Positions 55,189-63,680 of a stretch of DNA of 64,000 nucleotides are shown here, piece after piece. Source of the stretch: Limnohabitans sp. 2KL-51 (GTDB taxonomy: Bacteria; Pseudomonadota; Gammaproteobacteria; Burkholderiales; Burkholderiaceae_C); NCBI RefSeq assembly GCF_003063645.1, contig NZ_NESJ01000007.1:1-64000 (forward strand), read 5' to 3'. The notes beneath the pieces were generated by a model that was not told the origin of the DNA, did not search any database, and was given only the letters and a program-made list of their open reading frames with translations. How positions within the stretch are numbered: position 1 is the first letter of the stretch; each line of letters opens with the position of its first letter. The position numbers and the translations under genes were made by a program.

Positions 55189-56589
55189 ATGCTTTCCCTT
55201 TTCAAAATAAACCTCAAAAAATCTTTTAAGGTTTACGTTTTTGTCCATGTTTTCTTCGCGACAGCCCTGATCATTTTTATCAACAGACAGATCAGCCAAT
55301 TTTTTTTAGAGTCTCAACTGACACAACAAATAGAAGCCAACTTAGTCCAAGACATTGTGGGATGCGGCCATCTCATGAATGACAAAGAGGCGTTTTTAGT
55401 TTGCGCCTTCAATCAGAGTAGCCCCGCCGACGTCACACGCTCGCTCATCCAAACTTACGTCATTTGTAGTGCACCCCCTTCTGATTCCTCATTGACAAGC
55501 GCGGTTTGTGAAAAGCTGGCTGAAACTGAGCGGCTGGTCGAGACCAACAATCCCTATGGACGCCTTGGCATCGTCGGCAAAGGGAATGACCAGTGGTACG
55601 TGGCTCAGAAAAACGAAAATACCCCATCCAACTATCTGCTTGCGCCCGCTTCCGCCACTCTGGAAATGATTGGCATGGTTCGGGGGCTGCGCGATCGCAA
55701 TTTGATATTCACTTTGCCGTTCATTTTATTGAGCATTGCATTACTGACTTTTTATCTGACACGACTTTTGTTGAAACCCGTTCAGTCCATCAAAGACACT
55801 CTGACCGTTTTGGAGCCACATCACTTGGATCGGGCAACTGAATTGAACAGTCCGTTTTATGAGTTCGATGATTTCTTGAAAATCTTCGATGAACTTCGTA
55901 AAAGGCTACAAAAAAGTTTCACCAAAGCTCGTCGCTTTGCGTCCGATGCCTCCCACGAATTGCGAACACCATTGACGATTTTGAGAGGCCATGCCGAAGA
56001 AATGATCACAGAGTTGCCTACGGGCTCCGACACTCAAGTTCGAATGCGTGTCATCGCCGATCAAGTGGATCATTTGATCGATATTTCCTCCAAATTGTTG
56101 TTGCTTTCGCAAGCTGATGCCAACAGCATAAAGCTTCAATTGGAAACTTTGGGCCTCAGTCAATTGGTCTGGAATTGGACTCAAGACGCGCGCTCTTTTG
56201 ACGAACGCATCGAGATCAAACACAGCATCGAACCCCGCCTTAGCTGCCGGGGTGATCGCCTGCTTTTGCTTCAAGTGATACAGAATCTCTACACCAATGC
56301 GATCAATTACAACATCGACAGAGGCTGGCTGCGAATCACACTCAAACAACACGCTGGCGAGATTTTGTTGTGCTTTGAAAACCCCAGCGAAGCAATCCCT
56401 TCCGATTTTTCAGAACGGGCTTTTGACCGTTTTTACCGAGGACCCGATGCACTTGCCAAAGGCATCAACGGGTATGGATTGGGGCTTAGCCTGTGCCAAG
56501 AGATCGCCAAAGTGCATGGCGGATCCATCACCATCGACACCACCCATGACCGTGTTTTTATGACGCTCATTTTGCCCGTAACGACATGA
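55189..56589 (+). CDS. Sensor histidine kinase with four-cysteine periplasmic domain
   Basis: The protein has 466 residues. Membrane helices at about 15-31 and 172-190 flank a periplasmic domain of about 140 residues that carries Cys59, Cys72, Cys93 and Cys107, an unusual count for this region. A HAMP-like linker (about 192-245) leads to the HisKA motif with His256 in DASHELRTP and to the ATPase domain with NLYTNAINYN and GYGLGLSLCQ. The catalytic features look intact. The gene is coupled to the regulator gene. The cysteines may form disulfides that read periplasmic redox state or merely stabilise the sensor. Confidence 0.9.
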   Translation: MLSLFKINLKKSFKVYVFVHVFFATALIIFINRQISQFFLESQLTQQIEANLVQDIVGCGHLMNDKEAFLVCAFNQSSPADVTRSLIQTYVICSAPPSDSSLTSAVCEKLAETERLVETNNPYGRLGIVGKGNDQWYVAQKNENTPSNYLLAPASATLEMIGMVRGLRDRNLIFTLPFILLSIALLTFYLTRLLLKPVQSIKDTLTVLEPHHLDRATELNSPFYEFDDFLKIFDELRKRLQKSFTKARRFASDASHELRTPLTILRGHAEEMITELPTGSDTQVRMRVIADQVDHLIDISSKLLLLSQADANSIKLQLETLGLSQLVWNWTQDARSFDERIEIKHSIEPRLSCRGDRLLLLQVIQNLYTNAINYNIDRGWLRITLKQHAGEILLCFENPSEAIPSDFSERAFDRFYRGPDALAKGINGYGLGLSLCQEIAKVHGGSITIDTTHDRVFMTLILPVTT

Positions 56590-56640
56590 CGGATAGCGCT
56601 CAATTTTCGCGAGACTTCAGTCATTGATTGGCAGGGCTCA

Positions 56641-56665
56641 GAAAAAAACCGCCCGAAGGCGGTTT
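56641..56665 (-). terminator. Terminator of the HiPIP gene
   Basis: AACCGCC-CGAA-GGCGGTT is a strong stem with a tetraloop. On the minus strand a run of Ts follows, so it ends the HiPIP transcript; it may also stop transcripts from the kinase gene. Confidence 0.85.
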
Positions 56666-56712
56666 GGGTGGACCCAAGCGGACGGTTCAGTCTGCCCAAG
56701 CCAGCGTGGGCA

Positions 56713-57039
56713 TCAAGCCTTTTTGGCCCAAGCCGAGCACCAGCCTTTGGCGGCCACTTGTTTGCCGGCAAACAGGGGGCAACCGCCAGCCGCAGCACCG
56801 GCCTTGGCTTGGAACAAGGCGCAGTTGGCGCAATTGGCGCCCGCCGCCATTTTGGGGAATTTGGCTTTGTCGACCTTGCTGGCGTCGGCTTTGTAAGCCA
56901 GGCCCGCAGCTTGTGGGTCTTTTTCGTCCACCATGGCTTGGGCTGCCGCCTCGCTGACCGCCAGAACGGCCGTTGCAGCGGTGGCCACTTGCATCATGAA
57001 AACACGACGGGTGGAGGGGGTGGAGGTCAAACGGGACAT
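56713..57039 (-). CDS. High-potential iron-sulfur protein (HiPIP)
   Basis: The protein has 108 residues. A twin-arginine-type signal (STRRVFMMQVATAATAV) should export the folded protein by Tat. The four cluster ligands are Cys70, Cys73, Cys87 and Cys101, in CANC, GGCPLF and GWCSAW, the standard HiPIP spacing. HiPIPs carry electrons in the periplasm of purple and other proteobacteria, often to photosynthetic reaction centres or terminal oxidases. An AAGGAG site precedes the ATG. The gene is monocistronic and faces away from the NnrU-like gene. Confidence 0.94.
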   Translation of the reverse strand: MSRLTSTPSTRRVFMMQVATAATAVLAVSEAAAQAMVDEKDPQAAGLAYKADASKVDKAKFPKMAAGANCANCALFQAKAGAAAGGCPLFAGKQVAAKGWCSAWAKKA

Positions 57040-57236
57040 GCGGGGCTCCTTGAAGGGTATGTCAAAAAATTACTAAACAGTTCATTGTGCGCCACATCAG
57101 TTACCTTGTCACGCGGGGCGTGATACCCGAGCAAATCACACAGGAAAGTCCGGGCTTTTTCAGGTCACCCGCAAAGGACAAGGGCGTGTCAAAATGAGAT
57201 ATGAATTTCAAACGCATCTGACACAAAGGTTTTGAC

Positions 57237-57827
57237 ATGCTGCAACTGCTCATTGGATTGGCCCTTTTTTTGGGCATTCACTCATTGCAAAGTTTGGCCC
57301 CGCAGATGCGCCAAAACGGCATTGACCGCTGGGGTGCGCTGGGTTTCAAGGCCGTTTACGCTGCAGTCTCGGTGCTTGGGCTTTATTTGTTGGTGCAAGG
57401 CTATGGTCAAGCCCGGCTCGACCCGGTGGTGCTTTGGACACCACCCCGCGGCATGCAGCACGCCACCATTTTGCTGATGTGGCTGTCCATGGTTTTGCTG
57501 TTGGCCAGCTATGTGCCCGGTAACCAGATCAAGTCCAAACTGCGTCACCCCATGACTTTGTCGGTCAAAGTTTGGGCGCTGGGCCATTTGCTGTCGAACG
57601 GTAACCTGGCCGATGTGCTCTTGTTCGGTGGTTTCCTTGTCTGGGCCGTGTTGGTTTTTCGAGCTGCTCGCAAGCGCGACCGCCACAGCCTGCACAGCGC
57701 GCCCGAGGGCAAGCTCAAGAGCACCTTGATCACGGTGGTGGTGGGCACAGGTCTCTGGGCGGCATTTTTGATGGGCGGTTTGCACCTGTGGTTGGTGGGC
57801 GTGATGCCCTTCACACGGGCCGGCTGA
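57237..57827 (+). CDS. NnrU-family membrane protein
   Basis: The protein has 196 residues with five to six membrane helices, for example about 2-20, 35-55, 75-95, 125-145 and 165-190. The pattern GIHSLQSLAPQMRQ at the start and the conserved HPMTLSVKVWALGHLLSNG segment are typical of NnrU/isoprenoid-methyltransferase-like proteins, originally found beside denitrification genes. No denitrification genes are here, so the role is open. An AAAGG ribosome-binding site lies shortly before the ATG. Confidence 0.88.
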   Translation: MLQLLIGLALFLGIHSLQSLAPQMRQNGIDRWGALGFKAVYAAVSVLGLYLLVQGYGQARLDPVVLWTPPRGMQHATILLMWLSMVLLLASYVPGNQIKSKLRHPMTLSVKVWALGHLLSNGNLADVLLFGGFLVWAVLVFRAARKRDRHSLHSAPEGKLKSTLITVVVGTGLWAAFLMGGLHLWLVGVMPFTRAG

Positions 57828-58435
57828 GCAAACCACGTCGCGAAGGACTTGACGGCCTTCAAACTGGCAGATTTAAAAAAATTGACTTTTATTCCACCCA
57901 GGAATAAGATAGATGGTTATTCAACACCACTCATTGGACAACACGCATTCTGCTCACAAGGCGTTTGCACAAGCATCGATTGACCTCGACCACCTTGCCC
58001 GCTGAGCTGTAGGCTTGGGTATTTTTTCTCTCAGCTCTGCGCAAGCCCCTGGATGGTTTGCAACTTGATTGACTTTGATTTCTCCGATAACCACCCGCAC
58101 GGGCTCCCGAGTCGTTTTGCCCTCGACACGCCCTTTTTGTTTCGGCCTTGGCCGAACCCCTGCCTCTCACGCTACGCGTCAACTGCGCCCTGCCCTGCAA
58201 GGTTTGGCATTGACGCCCGCTGAGTGTTCAATGGCCTGCACCTTGACCCAACACGCTGCGCGACGCGTCCTCGACACGACACGCGACTGGCTGCAAAACA
58301 GCCCCAGCCCCGAACCCATGTGCTGAAACCGCAAGGCTTTGCACGTTTCCCTGCGGCTTCTGTCAAGAAGTCGCTTTTCCCTGCATGTCGGCTTTGTTTT
58401 GAAGCTGCCACGCCACCTCTCTGAAAGGCTCAACC
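57828..58435. other. Long gene-free leader of the RRM gene
   Basis: About 600 bases without a convincing gene. Stretches here are rich in CG-containing codon-like triplets but open frames on both strands are broken and have no recognisable features. The part next to the RRM gene may be a long 5' untranslated region, as found for cold-shock-type genes, but no specific structure was identified. Confidence 0.4.
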
Positions 58436-58729
58436 ATGAGCAGCAAAATTTACGTGGGCAACTTGCCTTACACCATCGACGACGCCAGCTTGCGCCAAAA
58501 CTTTTCTGATTTTGGCGGCGTTTTGTCAGCCAAGGTCATGATGGACCGTGACACCGGCCGCTCCAAAGGTTTCGCCTTTGTCGAAATGTCCAGCGCCGAA
58601 GAAGCCCAAGCCGCCATCACTGGCCTGAACGGCATGTCGGTTAGCGGTCGATCGATCGTGGTGAACATCTCCAAGCCCAAAGAGCCCAGCACCGGCTACG
58701 GCAGCGGCTACCGCGACACCCGCAACTGA
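58436..58729 (+). CDS. RNA-binding protein with one RRM domain
   Basis: The protein has 97 residues. The RNP2 motif KIYVGNLPY is at residues 4-12 and RNP1 as KGFAFVEM at about 44-51; the Gly/Ser/Tyr-rich tail is short (GYGSGYRDTRN). Such single-RRM proteins of cyanobacteria and proteobacteria are often cold-induced RNA chaperones. The gene stands alone, with a ribosome-binding site (AAAGG) ahead of the ATG and a strong terminator behind. Confidence 0.95.
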   Translation: MSSKIYVGNLPYTIDDASLRQNFSDFGGVLSAKVMMDRDTGRSKGFAFVEMSSAEEAQAAITGLNGMSVSGRSIVVNISKPKEPSTGYGSGYRDTRN

Positions 58730-58746
58730 TCTTTTCAGTTGCCCTC

Positions 58747-58774
58747 AAAAAAGCCGCTTCACAGCGGCTTTTTT
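58747..58774. terminator. Bidirectional terminator
   Basis: AAAAAAGCCGC-TTCACA-GCGGCTTTTTT forms a perfect stem with T-runs for both strands. It ends the RRM transcript and the ABC-exporter transcript coming the other way. Confidence 0.92.
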
Positions 58775-58816
58775 GTGCCTGCGCTGCCCAAACGCCGCGC
58801 TGTTTTAAACAGCAAC

Positions 58817-60574
58817 CTAGTCGTTGCCGGTGTTGAACTGCAACGCGGCCAGGCTGGCATAAAGCCCACCCTTGGCTTGCAACTCGGCGTGGGTGCCTTG
58901 CTCCATCAGGCGTCCGCGCTCGAGCACCCAGATCACGTCGGCGCGTTGCACCGTGGCCAGGCGGTGGGCGATCACCAGCGTGGTGCGGCCGACCATGGCT
59001 TTGTCCAGCGCGGCTTGCACCATTTTTTCGCTTTGCGCATCGAGCGCGCTGGTGGCTTCGTCGAGCAGCAAAAGCGGTGGGTTTTTCAGGATGGCCCGCG
59101 CAATGGCGATGCGTTGGCGCTGCCCACCCGACAAGCGCACGCCGCGGTCTCCCAAATAAGTGTCAAAGCCTTCGGGCAATTCGCGGATGAACTCTTGCGC
59201 GTACGCGGCCTCGGCGGCGGCCAGCACCGATTCCAGGCTGGCCTCGGGGCGGCCGTAGCGGATGTTCTCGATCACCGTGCCTGAAAAAATCACGGGCTCC
59301 TGCGGCACGATGGCCATGCGCTCGCGCAAGTCGTGCAAGTCCATTTGGTCAATCGGCACACCGTCGAGCACGATGCGGCCCGATTGTGGGTCGTGAAAGC
59401 GCATCAGCAAATCAAACAAAGTGGTTTTGCCGGCGCCGCTGGGGCCCACCACAGCCACCGTCTGTCCGGATTGAATCTGGCCGCTGAGTTGGTCCAGCGC
59501 CCAAGTGCCGGGGCGCGAGGGGTAATGAAAGCGCAGCGATTCGATCTGGAGCGATGAGCCCCCTTGTGGCCAAGCGGCCCTTTGCGGATCGGCGGCGATC
59601 TTCAAATTCGACTCGGTGTGCAACAACTCCATCAGGCGCTCAGTCGCTCCGGCCGCTCGCAGCATGTCGCCGTACACCTCGCCCAGCACCGCAAAAGCAC
59701 TGGCCAGCAAGATCACATAAAACACCGTCTCGCCCAACTGTCCTGCTGTGCTGGTGCCCGCGCGTACTGCCAGCGTGCCCATGTAAAGGCCCCAAAGCAG
59801 CACCGCGCTGGACGCCATGATGATGAAGCCCACCAGCACCGAACGTGCGCGGATGCGCTTGAGGGCCGTGCCCAAGGCTTTTGAGGTCGAGTCGATGAAG
59901 CGGCGCGTCTCGCGGCCTTCGGCCGTATAGCTTTGCACCACGCTGATGGCGTTGAGCACCTCGGAGGCGATGGCACTCGAATCGGCCACCCGGTCCTGGT
60001 TGGCGCGTGACAAGCGGCGCACCCGGCGGCCCAGGTAGACGCTGGGGAAAATCACCGCCGCCAGCACCGCCACCACCTGCAGCATGAGTAAGGGGTTGGT
60101 CCACACCAGCATCAAGAGCGCGCCGGTGCCCATGACCAGATTGCGCAGGCCCATGGAAAACGACGAACCCACCACGGTTTGCACCAAGGTCGTGTCGTTG
60201 GTGAGGCGCGAAAGCACTTCGCCCGATTGCGTGGTTTCAAAAAAAGCGGGGCTCTGCTTGAGCACGTGTCCGTACACCGCGTTGCGCAAGTCAGCGGTGA
60301 TGCGCTCGCCCAACCAGCTCACCATGTAAAAGCGACCGGCAGAAAACACCGCCAAAGCCGCGGCCACGCCAAACAGTTGCAAGAAATTGCCCGACAACTG
60401 GTCTGCCGTTGCACCCGTGGACAGGCCCTGGTCGATCAGTTGGCGCAAAACCCAAGGAAACGCCAGCGTGGTGCCTGCGGCCAGCAACAAAAACAGGGCC
60501 GCAAAGCCCAAGCCGATACGGTAAGGCTTGAAGAAAGGGAGCAGGCCCGAAAGCGATTGATGAGGAGCAGACAT
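58817..60574 (-). CDS. MsbA-type ABC exporter (membrane + ATPase)
   Basis: The protein has 585 residues. Six membrane helices (about 15-320) are followed by an ATPase domain with Walker A (GPSGAGKT), the Q-loop (VPQEPVIF), signature LSGGQRQR, Walker B (LLLLDEATS) and the H-loop (VIAHRL). It is a half-transporter that works as a homodimer. The group includes lipid, peptide and drug exporters, and substrate cannot be told from sequence. The gene ends close to the bidirectional terminator and is preceded by 143 bases with no gene. Confidence 0.94.
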   Translation of the reverse strand: MSAPHQSLSGLLPFFKPYRIGLGFAALFLLLAAGTTLAFPWVLRQLIDQGLSTGATADQLSGNFLQLFGVAAALAVFSAGRFYMVSWLGERITADLRNAVYGHVLKQSPAFFETTQSGEVLSRLTNDTTLVQTVVGSSFSMGLRNLVMGTGALLMLVWTNPLLMLQVVAVLAAVIFPSVYLGRRVRRLSRANQDRVADSSAIASEVLNAISVVQSYTAEGRETRRFIDSTSKALGTALKRIRARSVLVGFIIMASSAVLLWGLYMGTLAVRAGTSTAGQLGETVFYVILLASAFAVLGEVYGDMLRAAGATERLMELLHTESNLKIAADPQRAAWPQGGSSLQIESLRFHYPSRPGTWALDQLSGQIQSGQTVAVVGPSGAGKTTLFDLLMRFHDPQSGRIVLDGVPIDQMDLHDLRERMAIVPQEPVIFSGTVIENIRYGRPEASLESVLAAAEAAYAQEFIRELPEGFDTYLGDRGVRLSGGQRQRIAIARAILKNPPLLLLDEATSALDAQSEKMVQAALDKAMVGRTTLVIAHRLATVQRADVIWVLERGRLMEQGTHAELQAKGGLYASLAALQFNTGND

Positions 60575-60717
60575 GAACGATCAGAAAAACCGGGACAAAA
60601 CAAAGAACTTGGTATGCCCATCAAGCATAACGGCAAACCGAGGGGTACCCGGACGCATTGCGCCGCCTTGGCTTCAGGGTCACCGCCCTGCCCTGTCGCT
60701 CTTCAGACGCCCCAGGT

Positions 60718-61704
60718 TCAAAGTTCGATCACCACATTGCCCACCGTCTGCCCCGCCTCCACCGTGCGGTGCGCCAAGGCCACCTGGTCCAGCGTGAATT
60801 GAGCGCCGATGCTGTGCTGCAACTGTTTGTTGGCCAACAGGCTCGACAAACGTGCCACGGCAGCTAGGCGATCGGTGGGTGTCAGGCTATAGACCAGAAA
60901 GAACTTCACGCCCATCGACTGGTAAAGCCAAGGCCGAAACGGCAGCGGCACTTCCAGCGCGTTCGATCCGTAGCACACGACCTGACCGTGTGGGGCCAAA
61001 GCGCCTTCCGAGGCCCAGCCGGCAGTGGTCGAGAAATCCATGTCGATGATCACATCGGCCCCACGCCCTTGGGTCACGGCCTTGACGCGTTCGGGCACCG
61101 ATTCGGTCTTGTAAAAAATCGCCTCTTGCATGCCCGCAGCGCGGGCGTGCGCGGCTTTGGCCTCAGAGCCCACTGTACCGATCACCCGACCGCCCACCAG
61201 CGTCACCATTTGCGTGATGTAGTGGCCCACCGCCGATGAGGCACCGGTGACCAGCACCGTTTGTCCACGCAAATCACCGCTCAAACGCTCGGCCAAGATC
61301 ACGGCCTGAACCGCCGTCAGGCCCGGAATGCCCATGCAGGCGCCAGCTGCAAAATCAGTGCCTACTGGCAGTGCCACGGCCTGGGCTGCAGGCAAAGCAA
61401 TGTATTGAGCGCAAGTGCCCATAGGGCGCTGCCACTGGCCGTTCCACAGCCACACCCGCTCGCCGACGCGCGAGGTCGGCACGCCGGTACCCACGGCTTC
61501 GATCACGCCAGCGCCGTCGCTGTGAGGCACGATGAGAGGGTCGTTCACGGGACGAGCGCGGCGCGATTTGACGTCTGACGGATTCACGCCCGAGGTGGCC
61601 AGGCGCACCAAAACCTCACCTGCTTGGGGGCTGGGCGTGGGCAAATCGCCCACCTGTATCACGTCTTGGGCTTCGCCGTTGCGGCTGTACCAGGCTGCTT
61701 TCAT
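60718..61704 (-). CDS. NADPH:quinone oxidoreductase-like enzyme (MDR family)
   Basis: The protein has 328 residues of the zinc-free medium-chain dehydrogenase/reductase family. The N-terminal GroES-like part has LVRLATSGVNPSDVKSR and VPHSDGAGVIEAVG; the Rossmann motif is VLVTGASSAVGHYITQMV. The ATG has a clear AGGAGA ribosome-binding site. Substrates are quinones or small enones. It ends 143 bases before the ABC-exporter gene and lies 33 bases downstream of the TauE/SafE gene. Confidence 0.93.
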   Translation of the reverse strand: MKAAWYSRNGEAQDVIQVGDLPTPSPQAGEVLVRLATSGVNPSDVKSRRARPVNDPLIVPHSDGAGVIEAVGTGVPTSRVGERVWLWNGQWQRPMGTCAQYIALPAAQAVALPVGTDFAAGACMGIPGLTAVQAVILAERLSGDLRGQTVLVTGASSAVGHYITQMVTLVGGRVIGTVGSEAKAAHARAAGMQEAIFYKTESVPERVKAVTQGRGADVIIDMDFSTTAGWASEGALAPHGQVVCYGSNALEVPLPFRPWLYQSMGVKFFLVYSLTPTDRLAAVARLSSLLANKQLQHSIGAQFTLDQVALAHRTVEAGQTVGNVVIEL

Positions 61705-61737
61705 GAAAGGTCTCCTGAGGATGAAAAAAAGGCCTGT

Positions 61738-62499
61738 TCAGCGCCAGCCGTCCCACAAGAGCTTGCAGCCCGTGAGGAACATGCCCAGACGAATCAGGCG
61801 GTAAAACAAATCGGGCTGGAGGTGACGCGCCACGCGCACCCCCATCCACACGCCCATCGGGGCCAGTGGCAAGAGCACCAAAGAGGTCGCGAAGTTGCGC
61901 GAGTCCAACAAACCCAGCCAGGCATAGGGCACCCACTTGGCCATGTTGATGAAGAAAAACAGGTACGCCAACGTGCCCGTGTACAAAATGGGTTTGAGCT
62001 TCTGGCGCATGACATAGGCGTTGACCGGTGGCCCGCCCGCATGCGCAATGAAGCTGGTGAAACCCGCGGTGATGAGCAAAAGCCCACCCAGCCAGCGCGG
62101 CGGCGGTGGGCCGTTGGGGTCGGGTTTGAACAGCATTTGCTGGGCCAGAAACAGCAAAGTAAACGCCCCCACAATGGCCGCCACCCGCTGCGCATCGAGC
62201 AGTTTGAACAACAAGGCCCCCAACACAATGCCCACCATGGCAAAGGGCACCATGAAGCGCAGCAGCGCCCGGTCCACGTCCTTGCGAAAAGCGGCCAAAC
62301 CCAGCAGGTCCATCAACAACAAGACGGGCATCAAGATCGCGGCAGCCTGCGGCACCGTGACGGCCAGCGCCATCATGGGCACGGCCAAAGAACCAAAGCC
62401 AGCACCAAAACCACTTTTGCTCACCCCCAAGAGCAGCACCGCCGGCACAGCGATCAGGTAGAAAAACGGGTCGGTGATGAGTGGAAAGTTCATGAACAT
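61738..62499 (-). CDS. TauE/SafE-family anion permease
   Basis: The protein has 253 residues with about eight membrane helices. The two internal repeats show the pattern typical for the family: GVSKSGFGAGFGSLAVPMMA near residue 25-44 and TAGFTSFIAHAGGPPVNAY near 145-165. Members export sulfite, sulfoacetate or other organic sulfur anions, and no sulfur genes neighbour this one. It is upstream of the oxidoreductase gene with a 33-base gap, probably one transcript. Confidence 0.92.
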   Translation of the reverse strand: MFMNFPLITDPFFYLIAVPAVLLLGVSKSGFGAGFGSLAVPMMALAVTVPQAAAILMPVLLLMDLLGLAAFRKDVDRALLRFMVPFAMVGIVLGALLFKLLDAQRVAAIVGAFTLLFLAQQMLFKPDPNGPPPPRWLGGLLLITAGFTSFIAHAGGPPVNAYVMRQKLKPILYTGTLAYLFFFINMAKWVPYAWLGLLDSRNFATSLVLLPLAPMGVWMGVRVARHLQPDLFYRLIRLGMFLTGCKLLWDGWR

Positions 62500-62669
62500 G
62501 GGGCTCGATTGACCATCTTAACGGCCCGCCCTCCACGCCCCTGTCTCGCGTCTGTCCCAAGTTTCCATCCAAAACCCTGCGACCGCCTGCCCCTTTGCCC
62601 GACTCGACTGTCCGCGCGCGCAGACCGCTGGACAATAAGCGCTTCTTCCCCACTTGTACTTGGACCCCC

Positions 62670-63044
62670 ATGACTCGCTCCGGTTTGAACGTTCTCGGCG
62701 GTGAATTGATCCCCTGCTCATACGACCCACTCACGGGCTACTTCAGGGACGGATGCTGCCATACCAGCGACGAGGACGCCGGCACGCATGTGATTTGCGC
62801 CAAAGTCACGCAGGCGTTTCTGGATTTTTCAGTCTCGCGTGGCAACGACCTGGTCACACCAAGACCTGAATACCGCTTTGCGGGCCTGAAGGCGGGAGAC
62901 CGCTGGTGCTTGTGCGCCTTGCGCTGGCGCGAAGCCTTGCAAGCCGAGGTGGCCCCGCCGGTGGTGCTGGAGAGCACACACGAAAAAGCCCTGAAGTACG
63001 TGAGTTTGGCGCAGCTGCGCGAGTTCGCTTGGGCACCGCATTGA
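62670..63044 (+). CDS. DUF2237 protein
   Basis: The protein has 124 residues. NVLGGELIPCSYDPLTGYFRDGCC is the hallmark start of DUF2237, continued by HVICAKVTQAFLDFS, GDRWCLCALRWREAL and VVLESTHEKAL. Several cysteines are conserved. The function is unknown. The ATG at 62670 gives the family N terminus; codons upstream back to 62595 are open but not conserved. It converges with the Rrf2 gene after only 12 bases. Confidence 0.92.
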   Translation: MTRSGLNVLGGELIPCSYDPLTGYFRDGCCHTSDEDAGTHVICAKVTQAFLDFSVSRGNDLVTPRPEYRFAGLKAGDRWCLCALRWREALQAEVAPPVVLESTHEKALKYVSLAQLREFAWAPH

Positions 63045-63056
63045 GCGGGACCCGTC

Positions 63057-63551
63057 TCACATCATCATGCTGAGCTGAAACACCGAATTGGGGGCGCGCG
63101 GCATGACCGGAGCAGGCAAGGGCTTGAGGCGAAACTGCCCCAACATAGAGGACAAGCGCGCATCGGTCGGCATGAAGGGCACGGCCACGTCGGACAAGGT
63201 TTGTGCTTGCAGCAAAGCTTGCATGTTGCTCTGAATGTCACTTTCCAGGGCTTTCATCGGGTGGTCGCCATCAGGGTAAAGGACATCAAAGCTGTGCAAC
63301 TCCTCAAAGTGCTGCACCACGTCCCACAAACTGATGTCTTCAGGGTTACCACGAATCTGATAGCCGCCGCCCGGGCCGCGGTGGGCTCGGATCAGGTCCG
63401 CTTCGCGCAGTTCTTTGAGAATCGATTCGGTGTACGAAGACGACAAACCCAGACCGTTGGCGATCTCTTCGGTGGTCACGGGTTTGACCACCGCACGCGA
63501 AGTGATGAACACAGCGATGTCAAGGGCTTTGACGGTTTTCTTCTGGATCAT
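63057..63551 (-). CDS. Rrf2-family transcriptional regulator
   Basis: The protein has 164 residues. The winged helix (about 5-75) contains VTTEEIANGLGLSSSYTESILKELREADLI and RGPGGGYQI, the classic Rrf2 pattern. The C-terminal part has no cysteines, so it cannot bind an iron-sulfur cluster like IscR or NsrR; it belongs to the cluster-free group and may sense another ligand. An AGGAG site precedes the ATG. The gene is divergent from the partial gene at 63681, a candidate target. Confidence 0.92.
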   Translation of the reverse strand: MIQKKTVKALDIAVFITSRAVVKPVTTEEIANGLGLSSSYTESILKELREADLIRAHRGPGGGYQIRGNPEDISLWDVVQHFEELHSFDVLYPDGDHPMKALESDIQSNMQALLQAQTLSDVAVPFMPTDARLSSMLGQFRLKPLPAPVMPRAPNSVFQLSMMM

Positions 63552-63680
63552 GGGCTTCTCCTGTAACGGTAAGATATTCTATGACCACACAGTCACAAAA
63601 CAACCCATAATTTATAAACCAGTAAAAAATTCACCCAGCATGCGTGATATAGCATTACAAAAACGCCGGAGCTGCAGGGC

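Noticed and set aside
61616..62734. Minus-strand frame of 372 codons
   Set aside because: It overlaps the TauE/SafE gene in another frame and shows no protein-like domain.
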